Below, piece by piece: positions 43,884 to 53,504 of a stretch of 64,000 nt of DNA; the stretch's first letter is position 1; every line of letters begins with the position of its first letter. The position numbers and the translations under genes were made by a program. Location of the stretch: positions 6,481 to 70,480 of the forward strand of contig JBJENV010000036.1 of NCBI GenBank assembly GCA_051880375.1. The letters are read 5' to 3'. The notes under the pieces are model-generated. The model made no database searches. It worked only from the letters and a program-made list of their open reading frames with translations, and was not told where the DNA came from. This DNA is from SIG299 sp051880375. Its GTDB lineage: Bacteria; Bacillota; Clostridia; Lachnospirales; Lachnospiraceae.

Positions 43884-43930
43884 GAAACCATAGTTCGGAG
43901 AAACAGACGGAGAAAGGCAGGAAGAAAACG

Positions 43931-44707
43931 ATGTTACTGGCAATCGATGTAGGAAATACAAACATTACCTGTGCGGTGTTAAACGGGGAAGAATTTGTGA
44001 CAAGCTTTCGCATGACAACAAAGCTGCCGCGTACCTCGGATGAGTTCGGAATTTTAATCTGTGATATCCTGAAAAACAGAGAAATCGAATTAAAGAAAAT
44101 CGAGGCAGTGATTATTGCGTCGGTTGTTCCGGGAATCATGTATTCCCTGACCAGCGGAGTGATAAAGTACCTGGGAGTCAAGCCGATGATTGTCGGTGAA
44201 GGAACAAAGACGGGAATCCGTGTGGAAGCCATTAACCCGAAGGAAATCGGTGCCGACCGCATTGTAGATGCCGTTGCAGCGTATCATTTATATGGCGGTC
44301 CGGTCATTGTCATTGATTTCGGGACTGCGACAACGTATGATCTGATTACAAAGGAAGGTGCGTTTACGGCGGGCATTACAAGCCCGGGACTCAGAATCTC
44401 GGCGAATGCGCTCTGGAATGACACGGCAAAGCTGCCGGAAATCGAAATCGAAAAGCCGGCATCGATTCTTGCGAAGGAAACCGTGACGAGTATGCAGGCA
44501 GGACTGGTATACGGCTGTATCGGTCAGACAGAATATATTGTGAAAAAAATTATGGAGGAAGCAAAGCTGACCGATGTAAAGGTTGTGGCGACCGGCGGAC
44601 TCGGCAAGCTGATTGCGGATTCGACAGACAGCATTCAGGTGTATGACCCGATGCTGACAATGAAGGGGCTTCGGCTCATTTACGAGAAGACCGTCGGAAA
44701 AAAGTAA
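43931..44707 (+). CDS. coaX: Type III pantothenate kinase
   Basis: 258 aa. It phosphorylates pantothenate, the first step of coenzyme A synthesis, and belongs to the ASKHA fold. LLAIDVGNTNITCAVLNGEE carries the phosphate loop, EIGADRIVDAVAAYHLYGGP and VIDFGTATTYDLITKEGAFT carry the substrate and catalytic Asp residues, and the end has VVATGGLGKLIAD. RBS GGAAGAAAACG is upstream. dusB follows after 17 bases, a pairing common in Clostridia. Confidence 0.96.
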   Translation: MLLAIDVGNTNITCAVLNGEEFVTSFRMTTKLPRTSDEFGILICDILKNREIELKKIEAVIIASVVPGIMYSLTSGVIKYLGVKPMIVGEGTKTGIRVEAINPKEIGADRIVDAVAAYHLYGGPVIVIDFGTATTYDLITKEGAFTAGITSPGLRISANALWNDTAKLPEIEIEKPASILAKETVTSMQAGLVYGCIGQTEYIVKKIMEEAKLTDVKVVATGGLGKLIADSTDSIQVYDPMLTMKGLRLIYEKTVGKK

Positions 44708-44724
44708 AGGAAAAGGCAGGAAGC

Positions 44725-45744
44725 ATGACAGAACAAATGGCGGAGCAGAAGAGGGCACAGACAGGCTTACCAAAGCTTCAAATCGGAAGCGTGCAGATTC
44801 CGGGTATTCTGGCACTCGGACCGATGGCGGGTGTTACGGATTTACCGTTTCGCAGGCTTTGCAAGGAGTGCGGGGCGGACCTGATTTATACGGAGATGGT
44901 CAGCGCCAAGGGCATCTTATACAATAACAAAAATACCGAAGAACTGCTTACCGTGGACGAGACAGAGCGGCCGGTGGCACTGCAGCTGTTTGGCGAAGAC
45001 CCTCAGATTATGAGCGAAATGGCAAAAAAAATTGAGGACCGGAACTTTGATATTCTGGACATCAATATGGGCTGCCCCGTGCCGAAGGTGGTCAACAACG
45101 GCGAGGGTTCGGCATTGATGAAAAATCCGAAGCGCATCGGAGAAATTGTGTCGGCAGTAGCAAAAGCGACAAAAAAGCCGGTTACGATAAAAATCCGCAA
45201 GGGCTTTGATGACAGTAATGTCAATGCCCCGCTGGTAGCTAAGATTGCCGAAGAAGCAGGGGCTGCGGCGATTGCGGTACACGGTAGAACAAGACAGCAG
45301 TATTATAGCGGGAAGGCAGACTGGGACATTATCAGACAGGTCAAGGAAGCGGTGAGCATTCCGGTCATCGGGAACGGTGATATCTTTACTCCGGAGGATG
45401 CAAAGCGTATGCTTACCGAGACCGGCTGCGACGGTATTATGGTGGCACGCGGCGCACAGGGAAATCCGTGGCTGTTTGCACAGATTAAGGCATATCTGGC
45501 CGGAAATACGGTACCGGAGAGACCGGAGCTTTCCGAAGTCATTGACATGATTCTGCGACATACGGATTTGGAGATTGCCTATAAGGGAGAAGCAACCGCA
45601 ATACGGGAAATGCGCAAGCATGTGGCATGGTATGTATCAGGGTGTCCGGGAGCAGCAAAATTGCGGAATGCGGTAAATGAAGTAGAAACAAGAGAACAGC
45701 TGAAAGAACTTCTTTGGCAGTACCTTGAAGGAATGTTGAAATGA
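44725..45744 (+). CDS. dusB: tRNA-dihydrouridine synthase B
   Basis: 339 aa. This FMN enzyme reduces uridines in the tRNA D-loop. Motifs are ALGPMAGVTDLPFRRLCKEC, LQLFGEDP, INMGCPVPKVVNNGEGSALM (catalytic Cys), KIRKGFDD, VHGRTRQQYYSGKADW and GNGDIFTPEDA, then GAQGNPW. Full length. It lies directly after coaX. The next gene (asd) has its own promoter. Confidence 0.96.
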   Translation: MTEQMAEQKRAQTGLPKLQIGSVQIPGILALGPMAGVTDLPFRRLCKECGADLIYTEMVSAKGILYNNKNTEELLTVDETERPVALQLFGEDPQIMSEMAKKIEDRNFDILDINMGCPVPKVVNNGEGSALMKNPKRIGEIVSAVAKATKKPVTIKIRKGFDDSNVNAPLVAKIAEEAGAAAIAVHGRTRQQYYSGKADWDIIRQVKEAVSIPVIGNGDIFTPEDAKRMLTETGCDGIMVARGAQGNPWLFAQIKAYLAGNTVPERPELSEVIDMILRHTDLEIAYKGEATAIREMRKHVAWYVSGCPGAAKLRNAVNEVETREQLKELLWQYLEGMLK

Positions 45745-45814
45745 CAGAAAAACAGGGGAAAAAGTGCTGCATACTATGTAAAAGTGCACAAGAATGAAAA
45801 AAGCAGTTGATTTT

Positions 45815-45843
45815 TTGCTGAAAACAGTGTAGTATTCTATAAA
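45815..45843 (+). promoter_or_regulatory. Promoter of asd
   Basis: TTGCTG and TATAAA are separated by 17 bases; a second overlapping pair, TTGATT-17-TAGTAT (45807-45835), is also possible. No lysine riboswitch is present in the short leader. Confidence 0.6.
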
Positions 45844-45896
45844 GACAAATGTACGTCTGAGAAAAACACAATAAGACAGGATACGGGAGGAACAAC

Positions 45897-46982
45897 ATGA
45901 GCAATAAGTTAAGAGTCGGAATTTTAGGAGCAACCGGAATGGTAGGGCAGAGATTTATTTCCTTACTGGAGAATCATCCGTGGTTTGAGGTAACGACCGT
46001 TGCGGCGAGCCCAAGAAGCGCAGGAAAGACTTATGAGGAAGCAGTCGGAAACCGCTGGAAAATGACGACGCCAATGCCGGAGGCAGTAAAGAAGCTGGTG
46101 GTATGTAACGTAAACGAAGTGGAAAAGGTTGCAGAGCAGGTTGACTTTGTATTCAGTGCCGTTGATATGACAAAGGAAGAAATCAAGGCGATTGAAGAGG
46201 CTTATGCGAAGACGGAAACTCCTGTCGTATCCAACAACAGCGCACACCGCTGGACACCGGATGTGCCGATGGTAGTGCCGGAATTAAATCCGGAGCATCT
46301 TGCGGTACTGGAGCATCAGAAAAAGCGCCTCGGAACAAAGAGAGGATTTATTGTAGTAAAGCCGAACTGCTCCATTCAAAGCTATACCCCGATGCTTCAT
46401 GCACTTCGTGAGTATGAGCCGACGGTTGTGGTTGCAACGACGTATCAGGCAATTTCCGGTGCAGGAAAGACCTTTGCAGAGTGGCCGGAAATGGTAGACA
46501 ATATCATTCCTTACATCGGCGGCGAGGAAGAAAAGAGCGAGCAGGAGCCGCTTCGTATCTGGGGGAAGGTAGAAGACGGCGTCATCAAAAAGGCAGAAGC
46601 ACCGATTATTACAACACAGTGCATCCGCGTTCCGGTTTCGGACGGTCATACCGCGGCAGTATTCATGTCCTTTCAGAAAAAGCCGACGAAGGAGCAGATA
46701 CTAACAGCATGGAAGGAGTTTAAGGGACTTCCGCAGGAGTTAAAGCTTCCGAGTGCACCGGAACAGTTTATTACTTACTTTGAAGAGGAGAATCGTCCGC
46801 AGGTTAAGTTAGACCGTGACAAAGAAAAGGGCATGGGCGTCTTTGCAGGCCGTTTAAGAGAAGATACCGTATACGATTATAAGTTTGTCGGTATGTCCCA
46901 TAACACAAAGCGCGGTGCGGCAGGCGGAGCCGTTCTGATTGCAGAGCTTTTAAAGGCACAGGGGTACATTACGGCAAAGTAG
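45897..46982 (+). CDS. asd: Aspartate-semialdehyde dehydrogenase
   Basis: 361 aa, of the archaeal/fungal-like type. It reduces aspartyl phosphate on the way to lysine, threonine and methionine. VGILGATGMVGQRFISLLEN binds NADP; the catalytic Cys is in VVKPNCSIQSYTPML; later motifs are TTYQAISGAGKTFAEWPEMV and the His of RVPVSDGHTAAVF. RBS GGGAGGAAC precedes the ATG. Confidence 0.95.
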   Translation: MSNKLRVGILGATGMVGQRFISLLENHPWFEVTTVAASPRSAGKTYEEAVGNRWKMTTPMPEAVKKLVVCNVNEVEKVAEQVDFVFSAVDMTKEEIKAIEEAYAKTETPVVSNNSAHRWTPDVPMVVPELNPEHLAVLEHQKKRLGTKRGFIVVKPNCSIQSYTPMLHALREYEPTVVVATTYQAISGAGKTFAEWPEMVDNIIPYIGGEEEKSEQEPLRIWGKVEDGVIKKAEAPIITTQCIRVPVSDGHTAAVFMSFQKKPTKEQILTAWKEFKGLPQELKLPSAPEQFITYFEEENRPQVKLDRDKEKGMGVFAGRLREDTVYDYKFVGMSHNTKRGAAGGAVLIAELLKAQGYITAK

Positions 46983-47008
46983 TGCATAAATAGTAGGGGT
47001 GGTAAAAA

Positions 47009-47689
47009 ATGAGATATGAGATTAAGGGAACGCCGCTTCCGGTTGTGATTTGTCATCTGGAAGCCGGTGAAAAAATGATTACGGAGCGCGGTTCCATGAG
47101 TTTTATGTCACCGAACATGCAGATGGAAACAGAGGCTGGCGGTATCGGCAAGGCATTAGGCAGAATGTTTTCCGGGGACTCCATCTTTCGCAATATTTAT
47201 TCCGCGCAGGGCGGCGATGGCATGATTGCATTCGCATCCAGCTTTCCGGGTTCGATTGTGCCGTTTGAAATTGCACCGGGCCGGGAGATTATCGTACAGA
47301 AGTCAGGTTTCTTAGCGTCGGAAATGAGCGTGGAATTAAGTGTACATATCCAGAAAAAATTGAGCTCTGGCTTTTTTGGCGGCGAAGGCTTTATCATGCA
47401 GAAGCTTTCCGGACGCGGAACGGCTTTTGTGGAGATTGACGGTGCGGTACTGGAATACGAACTGGCAGCAGGACAGAGCATGGTCATCGATACCGGCTAT
47501 CTTGCAGCAATGGAGGTCTCCTGTTCTATGGAAATTAAACAGGTGCCGGGATTAAAGAATAAACTGCTTGGCGGTGAAGGTCTGTTTAATACGGTAGTTA
47601 CCGGGCCGGGAAAGATATGGCTTCAGACGATGCCGATTAATAAGGTGGCGGGTGCGCTTGCGCTGTATCTACCGTCTTCCCACGATTAG
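47009..47689 (+). CDS. AIM24-like/TIGR00266 family protein
   Basis: 226 aa, a beta-helical protein of unknown function. Family features are ICHLEAGEKMITERGSMSFM, GIGKALGRMFSGDSIFRNIY, GEGFIMQKLSGRGTAFVEID and the end VVTGPGKIWLQTMPI. It has no signal peptide. It follows asd by 26 bases, so it is likely in the same transcript, and is closed by a strong terminator. Confidence 0.9.
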   Translation: MRYEIKGTPLPVVICHLEAGEKMITERGSMSFMSPNMQMETEAGGIGKALGRMFSGDSIFRNIYSAQGGDGMIAFASSFPGSIVPFEIAPGREIIVQKSGFLASEMSVELSVHIQKKLSSGFFGGEGFIMQKLSGRGTAFVEIDGAVLEYELAAGQSMVIDTGYLAAMEVSCSMEIKQVPGLKNKLLGGEGLFNTVVTGPGKIWLQTMPINKVAGALALYLPSSHD

Positions 47690-47710
47690 TCAGACAGGGA
47701 AAGGTTATGA

Positions 47711-47748
47711 AAAACCTGCGTTGAAACTGTTGCAACGCAGGTTTTTTT
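47711..47748 (+). terminator. Intrinsic terminator after AIM24-like gene
   Basis: AAAACCTGCGTTG pairs with CAACGCAGGTTTT, followed by a run of T. Confidence 0.92.
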
Positions 47749-47824
47749 GCGGTATGATAAAGCGGTACAGATACCTGCGCAGTATTGCGGAAGCTTCTGC
47801 AATATGCGGGAAAGAGGACAAAAG

Positions 47825-49099
47825 ATGATGCGGGATGATACGGTTTATCAGACGTATATTGACATTTTAAAGGAAGAGCTTGTGCCGGCAATGGGCTGTA
47901 CAGAGCCGATTGCGATTGCCTACTGTGCGGCAAAGGCGAGGGATGTGCTTGGAGACTATCCGGAGCGGATGACACTTTTCGTCAGTGGAAATATCATTAA
48001 AAATGTAAAGAGTGTGATTGTTCCGAATACAAACGGACTAAAGGGCATTGAAGCGGCTGTCGGTGCCGGAATTGTCGGCGGAAAAGCCGAAAAGGTGTTA
48101 GAGGTCATTTCGGAAATGACGGAGGAACAGAAAGCAGAAATACCGGATTTTCTGAAACGATGTCCGGTCACGGTAAAGCCGTCGGAGTGCGATGATGTGC
48201 TTGATATTTTTATTACGCTGGTAAAAGGAGAGCACAGTGCCTCTGTCAGAATCAGCGGGTTTCATACCAACATTGTTCTGATAAAAAAGGATGATACAGT
48301 TCTTTACAAAGCGGGTGAAGTGCAGGCAAAGACAGTAAAGCTTGCAGACCGGAGCCTGTTAAATGTAAAGGATATTGTAGAGTTTGCGGACAGTCTTGCC
48401 ATAGAAGATGTAAAGGAGCTTCTTGACCGCCAGATTTCTTATAATATGGCGATTGCAGAGGAGGGGCTGAAAAACTCCTGGGGCGCCAATGTCGGAAGCG
48501 TTCTGTTAAAGCAGAGAGATGACCTTCGTACCAGAGCAAGAGCCTATGCGGCAGCCGGCTCGGATGCACGAATGAGCGGCTGTGAGCTGCCTGTTATCAT
48601 CAACTCCGGCAGCGGAAATCAGGGAATGACGGCTTCCGTTCCGGTCATTGTCTATGCAAGAGAGCTGGGAAAGACAAAAGAGCAGCTGTATCGTGCTCTT
48701 GCACTTTCCAACCTGATTACGATTCATCAGAAGTCCGGTATCGGAAGACTTTCGGCGTATTGCGGAGCTATCAGTGCAGGTTGCGGCGCAGGCTGCGGCA
48801 TTGCTTACCTGCAGGGCGGTGACTACCGTGCAATCGCGCATACGCTGGTCAATTCGCTTGCCATTGTATCGGGAATCGTTTGTGACGGCGCAAAGGCATC
48901 GTGCGCTGCAAAGATTGCTTCCGCAGTCGATGCCGGTATGTTCGGCTATGAGATGTATCTGGAGGGGGAGCAGTTCTACGGCGGTGACGGTATTGTATCC
49001 AAGGGTGTGGAAAACACGCTGCAGAATATCAGCAGACTTGGAAAGGTCGGCATGAGAGAGACAGATAAAGAGATTATCCGGATTATGACGGATTGCTAG
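47825..49099 (+). CDS. L-cysteine desulfidase family (UPF0597, CyuA/YhaM-like)
   Basis: 424 aa from ATG 47825 (AGAGGA upstream). The conserved N-terminus LVPAMGCTEPIAIAYCAAKA contains one iron-sulphur Cys, and further Cys residues lie in the C-terminal SAYCGAISAGCGAGCGIAYL and VCDGAKASCAAKIASA segments, as in this serine-dehydratase-related family. It probably degrades L-cysteine or L-serine. Catalytic range is not certain from sequence. Confidence 0.87.
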   Translation: MMRDDTVYQTYIDILKEELVPAMGCTEPIAIAYCAAKARDVLGDYPERMTLFVSGNIIKNVKSVIVPNTNGLKGIEAAVGAGIVGGKAEKVLEVISEMTEEQKAEIPDFLKRCPVTVKPSECDDVLDIFITLVKGEHSASVRISGFHTNIVLIKKDDTVLYKAGEVQAKTVKLADRSLLNVKDIVEFADSLAIEDVKELLDRQISYNMAIAEEGLKNSWGANVGSVLLKQRDDLRTRARAYAAAGSDARMSGCELPVIINSGSGNQGMTASVPVIVYARELGKTKEQLYRALALSNLITIHQKSGIGRLSAYCGAISAGCGAGCGIAYLQGGDYRAIAHTLVNSLAIVSGIVCDGAKASCAAKIASAVDAGMFGYEMYLEGEQFYGGDGIVSKGVENTLQNISRLGKVGMRETDKEIIRIMTDC

Positions 49100-49156
49100 A
49101 AGAGAAAAATACAACAGATGTAAAAAGTAAGAATACAAGAGAAAGGAAGCACAGTT

Positions 49157-49528
49157 ATGGGGTTTACAGATGAAAACAGCAGAGAATTTTTATTTACCAA
49201 GATGGTCATTGATTCCGTGAAAAAGTATGCCAGGGAGCACAACTGCAGTATTGAGGAAGCCTGCGGGGCGGCAACCGGCGTATCGAGGAAGGCGTATGAC
49301 GACGCTATTCAGTTTATGATCAGCACAGGACATCGTTACAACATTTATAATAAGGTGCAGATTGTGTGGGACAGTTTGGATGTCATGCATAATAATGATG
49401 TCCGTATGAAATATCCCGCTCTGTACAGAGAAATCATTGCACATGAGCGAAGCGATGCCGGAGACTGGTACAGTCTTTCGGACGAGGCGTATGACGAATG
49501 GTGCAGATACAAAAAGGAAGAGCAGTAA
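49157..49528 (+). CDS. Hypothetical protein
   Basis: 123 aa, not recognised. It is soluble, with a helical N-terminus (FLFTKMVIDSVKKYAREHNC then SIEEACGAATGVSRKAYDDA) and an acidic, Trp/Tyr-rich C-terminus (DWYSLSDEAYDEWCRYK). The N-terminus faintly recalls small DUF3791-type proteins, but I would not assign it. RBS AAAGGAAG lies 8 bases upstream. It is 57 bases from the desulfidase gene and ends before a clear terminator. Confidence 0.65.
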   Translation: MGFTDENSREFLFTKMVIDSVKKYAREHNCSIEEACGAATGVSRKAYDDAIQFMISTGHRYNIYNKVQIVWDSLDVMHNNDVRMKYPALYREIIAHERSDAGDWYSLSDEAYDEWCRYKKEEQ

Positions 49529-49565
49529 TCAGTTTGAAATAGAAGAAGCATTATTACAGAAAGAA

Positions 49566-49609
49566 ATCCCGGCATAGCCTGCGCTTTGAGACTGTGCCGG
49601 GATTTTTTT
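49566..49609 (+). terminator. Intrinsic terminator
   Basis: ATCCCGGCA pairs with TGCCGGGAT around a 20-base loop, followed by seven T. Confidence 0.88.
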
Positions 49610-49624
49610 CTGATAAGACGAAAG

Positions 49625-49684
49625 CCCTATCAGGTACTATGCAGCACCTTATCAGGTACTATGCAGCACCCTATCAGGTGCTGC
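49625..49684. repeat. 22-bp tandem repeats over the 3' end of the purine permease gene
   Basis: Two full copies of CCCTATCAGGTACTATGCAG plus two bases lie at 49625-49646 and 49647-49668 (the second starts CCT). A third, shorter and diverged, lies at 49669-49684 and includes the stop codon of the minus-strand gene. Minus-strand TGCAGCACC-TGATAG-GGTGCTGCA makes a hairpin with the stop codon in its loop. Confidence 0.8.
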
Positions 49685-51056
49685 AGAAGATATATTTCAG
49701 AATAAACAGTACCGTCAGTACATACATGAGCGGTGTCAGCTTCTTTCTGCTTTCCTTGCCTGTAACAAGGTTTATCAGTGTGTAGGAGATAACGCCGACT
49801 GCAATACCTTCGGAAATGCTGTAAGAGAACGGCATTGCCGCAATGCAAAGGAAAGCAGGAATTGCTTCTGCGTAATTTTCAAAATTAATTTTAACAACAG
49901 CCGCAATCATGTAAAAGCCTACGATAATCAATGCAGGAGCGGTAGCAAAGCCCGGAATTGCAAGGAAAATCGGGGACAGGAAAATAGCAATGATAAACAT
50001 TACCGCAGTTGTTAAGGAGGTCAGACCGGTACGGCCGCCTTCGGTAACGCCGGAAGCACTCTCCACGTAGGTAGTGGTTGTAGAAGTACCAAGTACGGCA
50101 CCGGCACTTGTAGCAATAGCATCTGCAAGGAGGGCACCCTTGATTCTCGGAAGCTTGCCGTCTTTATCCAGCATATCTGCCTTGGAAGCAACGCCGATTA
50201 AAGTTCCGAGCGTATCAAACATATCCACAAACAGAAACGCAAAGATTACAACAATAAAGTCCAGAATTTTTACTGCACTGAAATCTACCTGGAAGCACTT
50301 TCCGAATGTATCACCGAGAGCGGCAAGGTTCGGCAGGGAGAAGCTTGGGTATACCGAGTAGAAGCCGGCTGCCGCATCAGGCACATAAAGACCGGTTGCT
50401 TCGGATAAGATGCCGAGCAGCCAGGTTGCAAGGATACCGATGAGAATGGAACCCTTTACCTTTTTGTAGGCAAGGATGCCGGTAATCAGAATGCCAAGCA
50501 GTGCAAGAATAGCGGAAATACCTTCTGTATGGAAGGTTTCCGATGCAAAGTGCTGATATGTAACGAGTGTACTGTCGTTGTTCACTACAAGGTGCGCACC
50601 CTGGAATCCGATAAAGGCAATGAAAAGACCAATACCTACGGAAACGGCATACTTTAATGTCAACGGAATTGCATTAAAGATGGCTTCACGCACATTAGTT
50701 ACGGAAAGGATGATGAAAATCAGACCTTCAATGAATACAGCAAGCAGTGCCACCTGGAACGGAATGTTCATACCGAAGCTCGCGCAAACCGTATAGGTGA
50801 AGTATGCATTCAGTCCCATACCCGGAGCAAGTGCAAACGGATAGTTTGCAAGCAGTGCCATTAGAAGAGAGCCGATTGCGGATGCGATTGCGGTTGCAAG
50901 GAAGACAGCCTCAGGTGTCATACCTTCTACCGAGCCGAGCATGCTTGGGTTTACTGCGAGAATATACGCCATGGTCATAAATGTCGTAATACCTGCGAGG
51001 ATTTCCGTCTTTACGGTTGTCCCGTTCTCGCGTAGCTTGAACCATTTCTCCAACAT
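49674..51056 (-). CDS. NCS2-family purine permease (guanine/hypoxanthine, AzgA-like)
   Basis: 460 aa with about 13 hydrophobic segments. The AzgA-like start LRENGTTVKTEILAGITTFM then TMAYILAVNPSMLG is clear, as are ALAPGMGLNAYFTYTV and GTSTTTTYVESASGVTEGGR in the transport core. It imports guanine, hypoxanthine or adenine with protons. GGAGG lies 7 bases before the ATG. No purine riboswitch is visible in the leader. Confidence 0.94.
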   Translation of the reverse strand: MLEKWFKLRENGTTVKTEILAGITTFMTMAYILAVNPSMLGSVEGMTPEAVFLATAIASAIGSLLMALLANYPFALAPGMGLNAYFTYTVCASFGMNIPFQVALLAVFIEGLIFIILSVTNVREAIFNAIPLTLKYAVSVGIGLFIAFIGFQGAHLVVNNDSTLVTYQHFASETFHTEGISAILALLGILITGILAYKKVKGSILIGILATWLLGILSEATGLYVPDAAAGFYSVYPSFSLPNLAALGDTFGKCFQVDFSAVKILDFIVVIFAFLFVDMFDTLGTLIGVASKADMLDKDGKLPRIKGALLADAIATSAGAVLGTSTTTTYVESASGVTEGGRTGLTSLTTAVMFIIAIFLSPIFLAIPGFATAPALIIVGFYMIAAVVKINFENYAEAIPAFLCIAAMPFSYSISEGIAVGVISYTLINLVTGKESRKKLTPLMYVLTVLFILKYIFCST

Positions 51057-51116
51057 AGTAAAACCTCCAGAATATTTAGTTTATTGTTGCTTTGAAATAG
51101 AAAAAACAACATCTAT

Positions 51117-51145
51117 AGTGTAGCAAATCTAAGCCTGCATGTCAA
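51117..51145 (-). promoter_or_regulatory. Promoter of purine permease gene
   Basis: On the minus strand TTGACA and TACACT are separated by 17 bases. Just upstream, TTGTATACAA (51147-51156) is a perfect palindrome that may bind a regulator. Confidence 0.7.
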
Positions 51146-51239
51146 TTTGTATACAAGCAGGAAGGCTTTCGGAGCATACTTTTTCGGCTTGTCTCATATA
51201 GATAAGGTAATTGATTGGAATGCGGAAGGAGAGAGCAGG

Positions 51240-53504
51240 ATGAACCGGATTAGAAATAAGTATAAGCTTGGTATCAGCCTTACACTATTGATTGGATTGG
51301 CTGTACTGTTGTTGATACAGGGCGGGAAAAAGCAAAAGGAAGGTGTTTCATGGAAAGAAGGAGGGGAACGGTTTGCTGCCTTTTTTGAGGCATTGCCGGA
51401 GAAAGAGGCGAATACATGGAAGGAGAAAGCCAAGGCGCAGGAGGAAAAGATGCCCTGCGAGGCATTGATGGAGCTTGCGGAGCTTTTTACCTCGAAGAAT
51501 CTGGTGGAAGCCGGAGTACTTACAGAACTGGAACAGAAACTGTCCCTATGGAAGAAAAAAGGAGAGTATGTCAGGGAGGAAGCTTTGAAAGAGGCTTATA
51601 TCCTGCTTGCGGAGTACTCGTTGATACCGGAGAGCATCGGGCGCTTTGACGTATTCTGCTTCGGAGAAAAGGGAGCACTGCCGGAGCAGCGTGCAATCGA
51701 GACGAGCGAAGGAATCCTTTCTGCAAAGGAATCGTTTGAGTTATTAAAGTGCGGCTATTCCTATTCGGTAATCTTGGAAGGCAGCTGTATCACAGAGGTG
51801 CTCGGTTATGCAAGAGAGAGGGTCGTATTAAAAAACGCATGGATTACGGAGGCAGAAGAGACAAAGCTTACGGTATTCTATCAGGGAGTGACGTCAACGC
51901 TTTATCTGGAACAGCCGCTTGCCGTCAGGTTAACAGGAGTAGTTGCCGATGTGACGCTTGCCTCGGAGTATGTTGTGGGCCTTGCGGTGAAAAACAACCT
52001 GATTACGGCAAAGGTACTGCGTGCAGATAAAAACGGTGTGGAACTGGAGGGCTATGGGAAACTTTCCTTTGAAGAGGATTATAAAATCTATAAAATATAC
52101 GGCGAGCTTGCAGAGGAAAGAACATCATCCATTCTGGTCGGCTATACGGTAACCAGCTTTGCTATAAGTGGAAGCAAAATCAGTGCAGCACTGATTACGG
52201 AGCCGATACAGGTAACGAATATCAGGGTGCTGATACAAAACTCTTCTTACGGAGGATACTATCATGAGGAACTTACGGTAACCTCGGAATGCCGGTTTTA
52301 CTTAAGCGACGGAAGTGAAAACACGGTTTGGTATGAGGCAGGAGAGACAGTGAGAGTAACGAAGGAAATGGTGGAGAAGGCATCGGGAAGAGTGTATCTT
52401 GGCACGGAAAAAGAGAGCGGAAAGCTGACGTTTCCGGATATGAAACGGGCAGTGGGAGCTCCGTCTTATCGCGGAACAATGGAAATTGCACTGCTTTCCG
52501 GAGGAATGATTCTCATAAACGAGCTTTCGATAGAGGAATATCTGTACGGAGTAGTGCCGAGTGAAATGCCGGCATCGTTCGGTATGGAGGCATTAAAGGC
52601 ACAGGCAGTCTGCGCCAGAAGCTATGCCTGCAATCAGCTTCTGGCAAACCGTTTTTATCAGTACGGAGCACATGTCGATGACAGTACGGTATCCCAGGTC
52701 TATATGAATTACGGGGAAAATGAGGATGCAGTTTTTGCGGTCAAGGATACCTTTGGTAAAATATTGACCTATGAGGACAAATGCATTACGGCATACTATT
52801 TTTCCTGCAGCTACGGGCATACCTCGGACAGCAGGGATGTCTGGGGAGAGGAGATGACGGAAGGATATTTATACGGAGGTTGTCAGTCAAAGGAAGGCGG
52901 CAGACTGAAGCTTCAGAGTGAAGAGGCGTTTGAAGAATTCTTTTTCAGCGACCGGGAATGGTATGACGAGGAGGCAGTCTGGTTCAGGTGGGATACCACG
53001 CTTCCGAACGGAATGGAAGAACTATTGTATCAAAGACTGTGTGGACGGTATGAAAAGGTACCGGAACTGATACTCAAGCAGAAAACGGATGCGGACGGGA
53101 CAAAACGTTATGTCAGTGAGAAGATAGAATCACTTGGGACGCTTGAGAATATTGTGATTGCAGCACGCGGAAACAGCGGAATCGTCACGGAGCTTTTGCT
53201 GGTGGGAAGCGAGAACACATATCTGATTAAACGGGAGTATAATATCCGTGCTATCCTTGCGTCTCCGGCAGCTATCACGTTAGCAGACGGAAGTACCACC
53301 AGCAATATGGCATTGCTTCCGAGTGCCTATATCCAAATCAGCAGGCAGGAGGACGGCTTTCTGATAGAAGGGGGAGGCTACGGACATGGCGTAGGAATGA
53401 GCCAGTACGGTGCAAAGGCAATGGCATCCCAGGGAGAGAGCTATGAAGAGATTCTGAAGCATTTTTATCCGGGTACAGAGCTTACCTTTTTGTACAGGCC
53501 ATAG
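51240..53504 (+). CDS. SpoIID/LytB-domain protein
   Basis: 754 aa from ATG 51240 (AAGGAG 10 bases upstream). One N-terminal membrane anchor (LGISLTLLIGLAVLLLIQGG) and about 400 residues of beta-rich unassigned sequence precede a C-terminal SpoIID domain: LYGVVPSEMPASFGMEALKA, QAVCARSYA, then YYFSCSYGHTSDSRDVW and GYGHGVGMSQYGAKAMASQG. SpoIID proteins cut denuded peptidoglycan glycan strands; this longer form may act in spore or wall remodelling. Sporulation of the host is not proved by it. Confidence 0.88.
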   Translation: MNRIRNKYKLGISLTLLIGLAVLLLIQGGKKQKEGVSWKEGGERFAAFFEALPEKEANTWKEKAKAQEEKMPCEALMELAELFTSKNLVEAGVLTELEQKLSLWKKKGEYVREEALKEAYILLAEYSLIPESIGRFDVFCFGEKGALPEQRAIETSEGILSAKESFELLKCGYSYSVILEGSCITEVLGYARERVVLKNAWITEAEETKLTVFYQGVTSTLYLEQPLAVRLTGVVADVTLASEYVVGLAVKNNLITAKVLRADKNGVELEGYGKLSFEEDYKIYKIYGELAEERTSSILVGYTVTSFAISGSKISAALITEPIQVTNIRVLIQNSSYGGYYHEELTVTSECRFYLSDGSENTVWYEAGETVRVTKEMVEKASGRVYLGTEKESGKLTFPDMKRAVGAPSYRGTMEIALLSGGMILINELSIEEYLYGVVPSEMPASFGMEALKAQAVCARSYACNQLLANRFYQYGAHVDDSTVSQVYMNYGENEDAVFAVKDTFGKILTYEDKCITAYYFSCSYGHTSDSRDVWGEEMTEGYLYGGCQSKEGGRLKLQSEEAFEEFFFSDREWYDEEAVWFRWDTTLPNGMEELLYQRLCGRYEKVPELILKQKTDADGTKRYVSEKIESLGTLENIVIAARGNSGIVTELLLVGSENTYLIKREYNIRAILASPAAITLADGSTTSNMALLPSAYIQISRQEDGFLIEGGGYGHGVGMSQYGAKAMASQGESYEEILKHFYPGTELTFLYRP

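Noticed and set aside
45745..45896. Lysine riboswitch before asd
   Set aside because: The leader after the promoter is only about 50 bases, too short for that riboswitch.
51057..51116. Purine riboswitch before the NCS2 permease
   Set aside because: The leader is about 55 bases and lacks the conserved three-way junction sequences.
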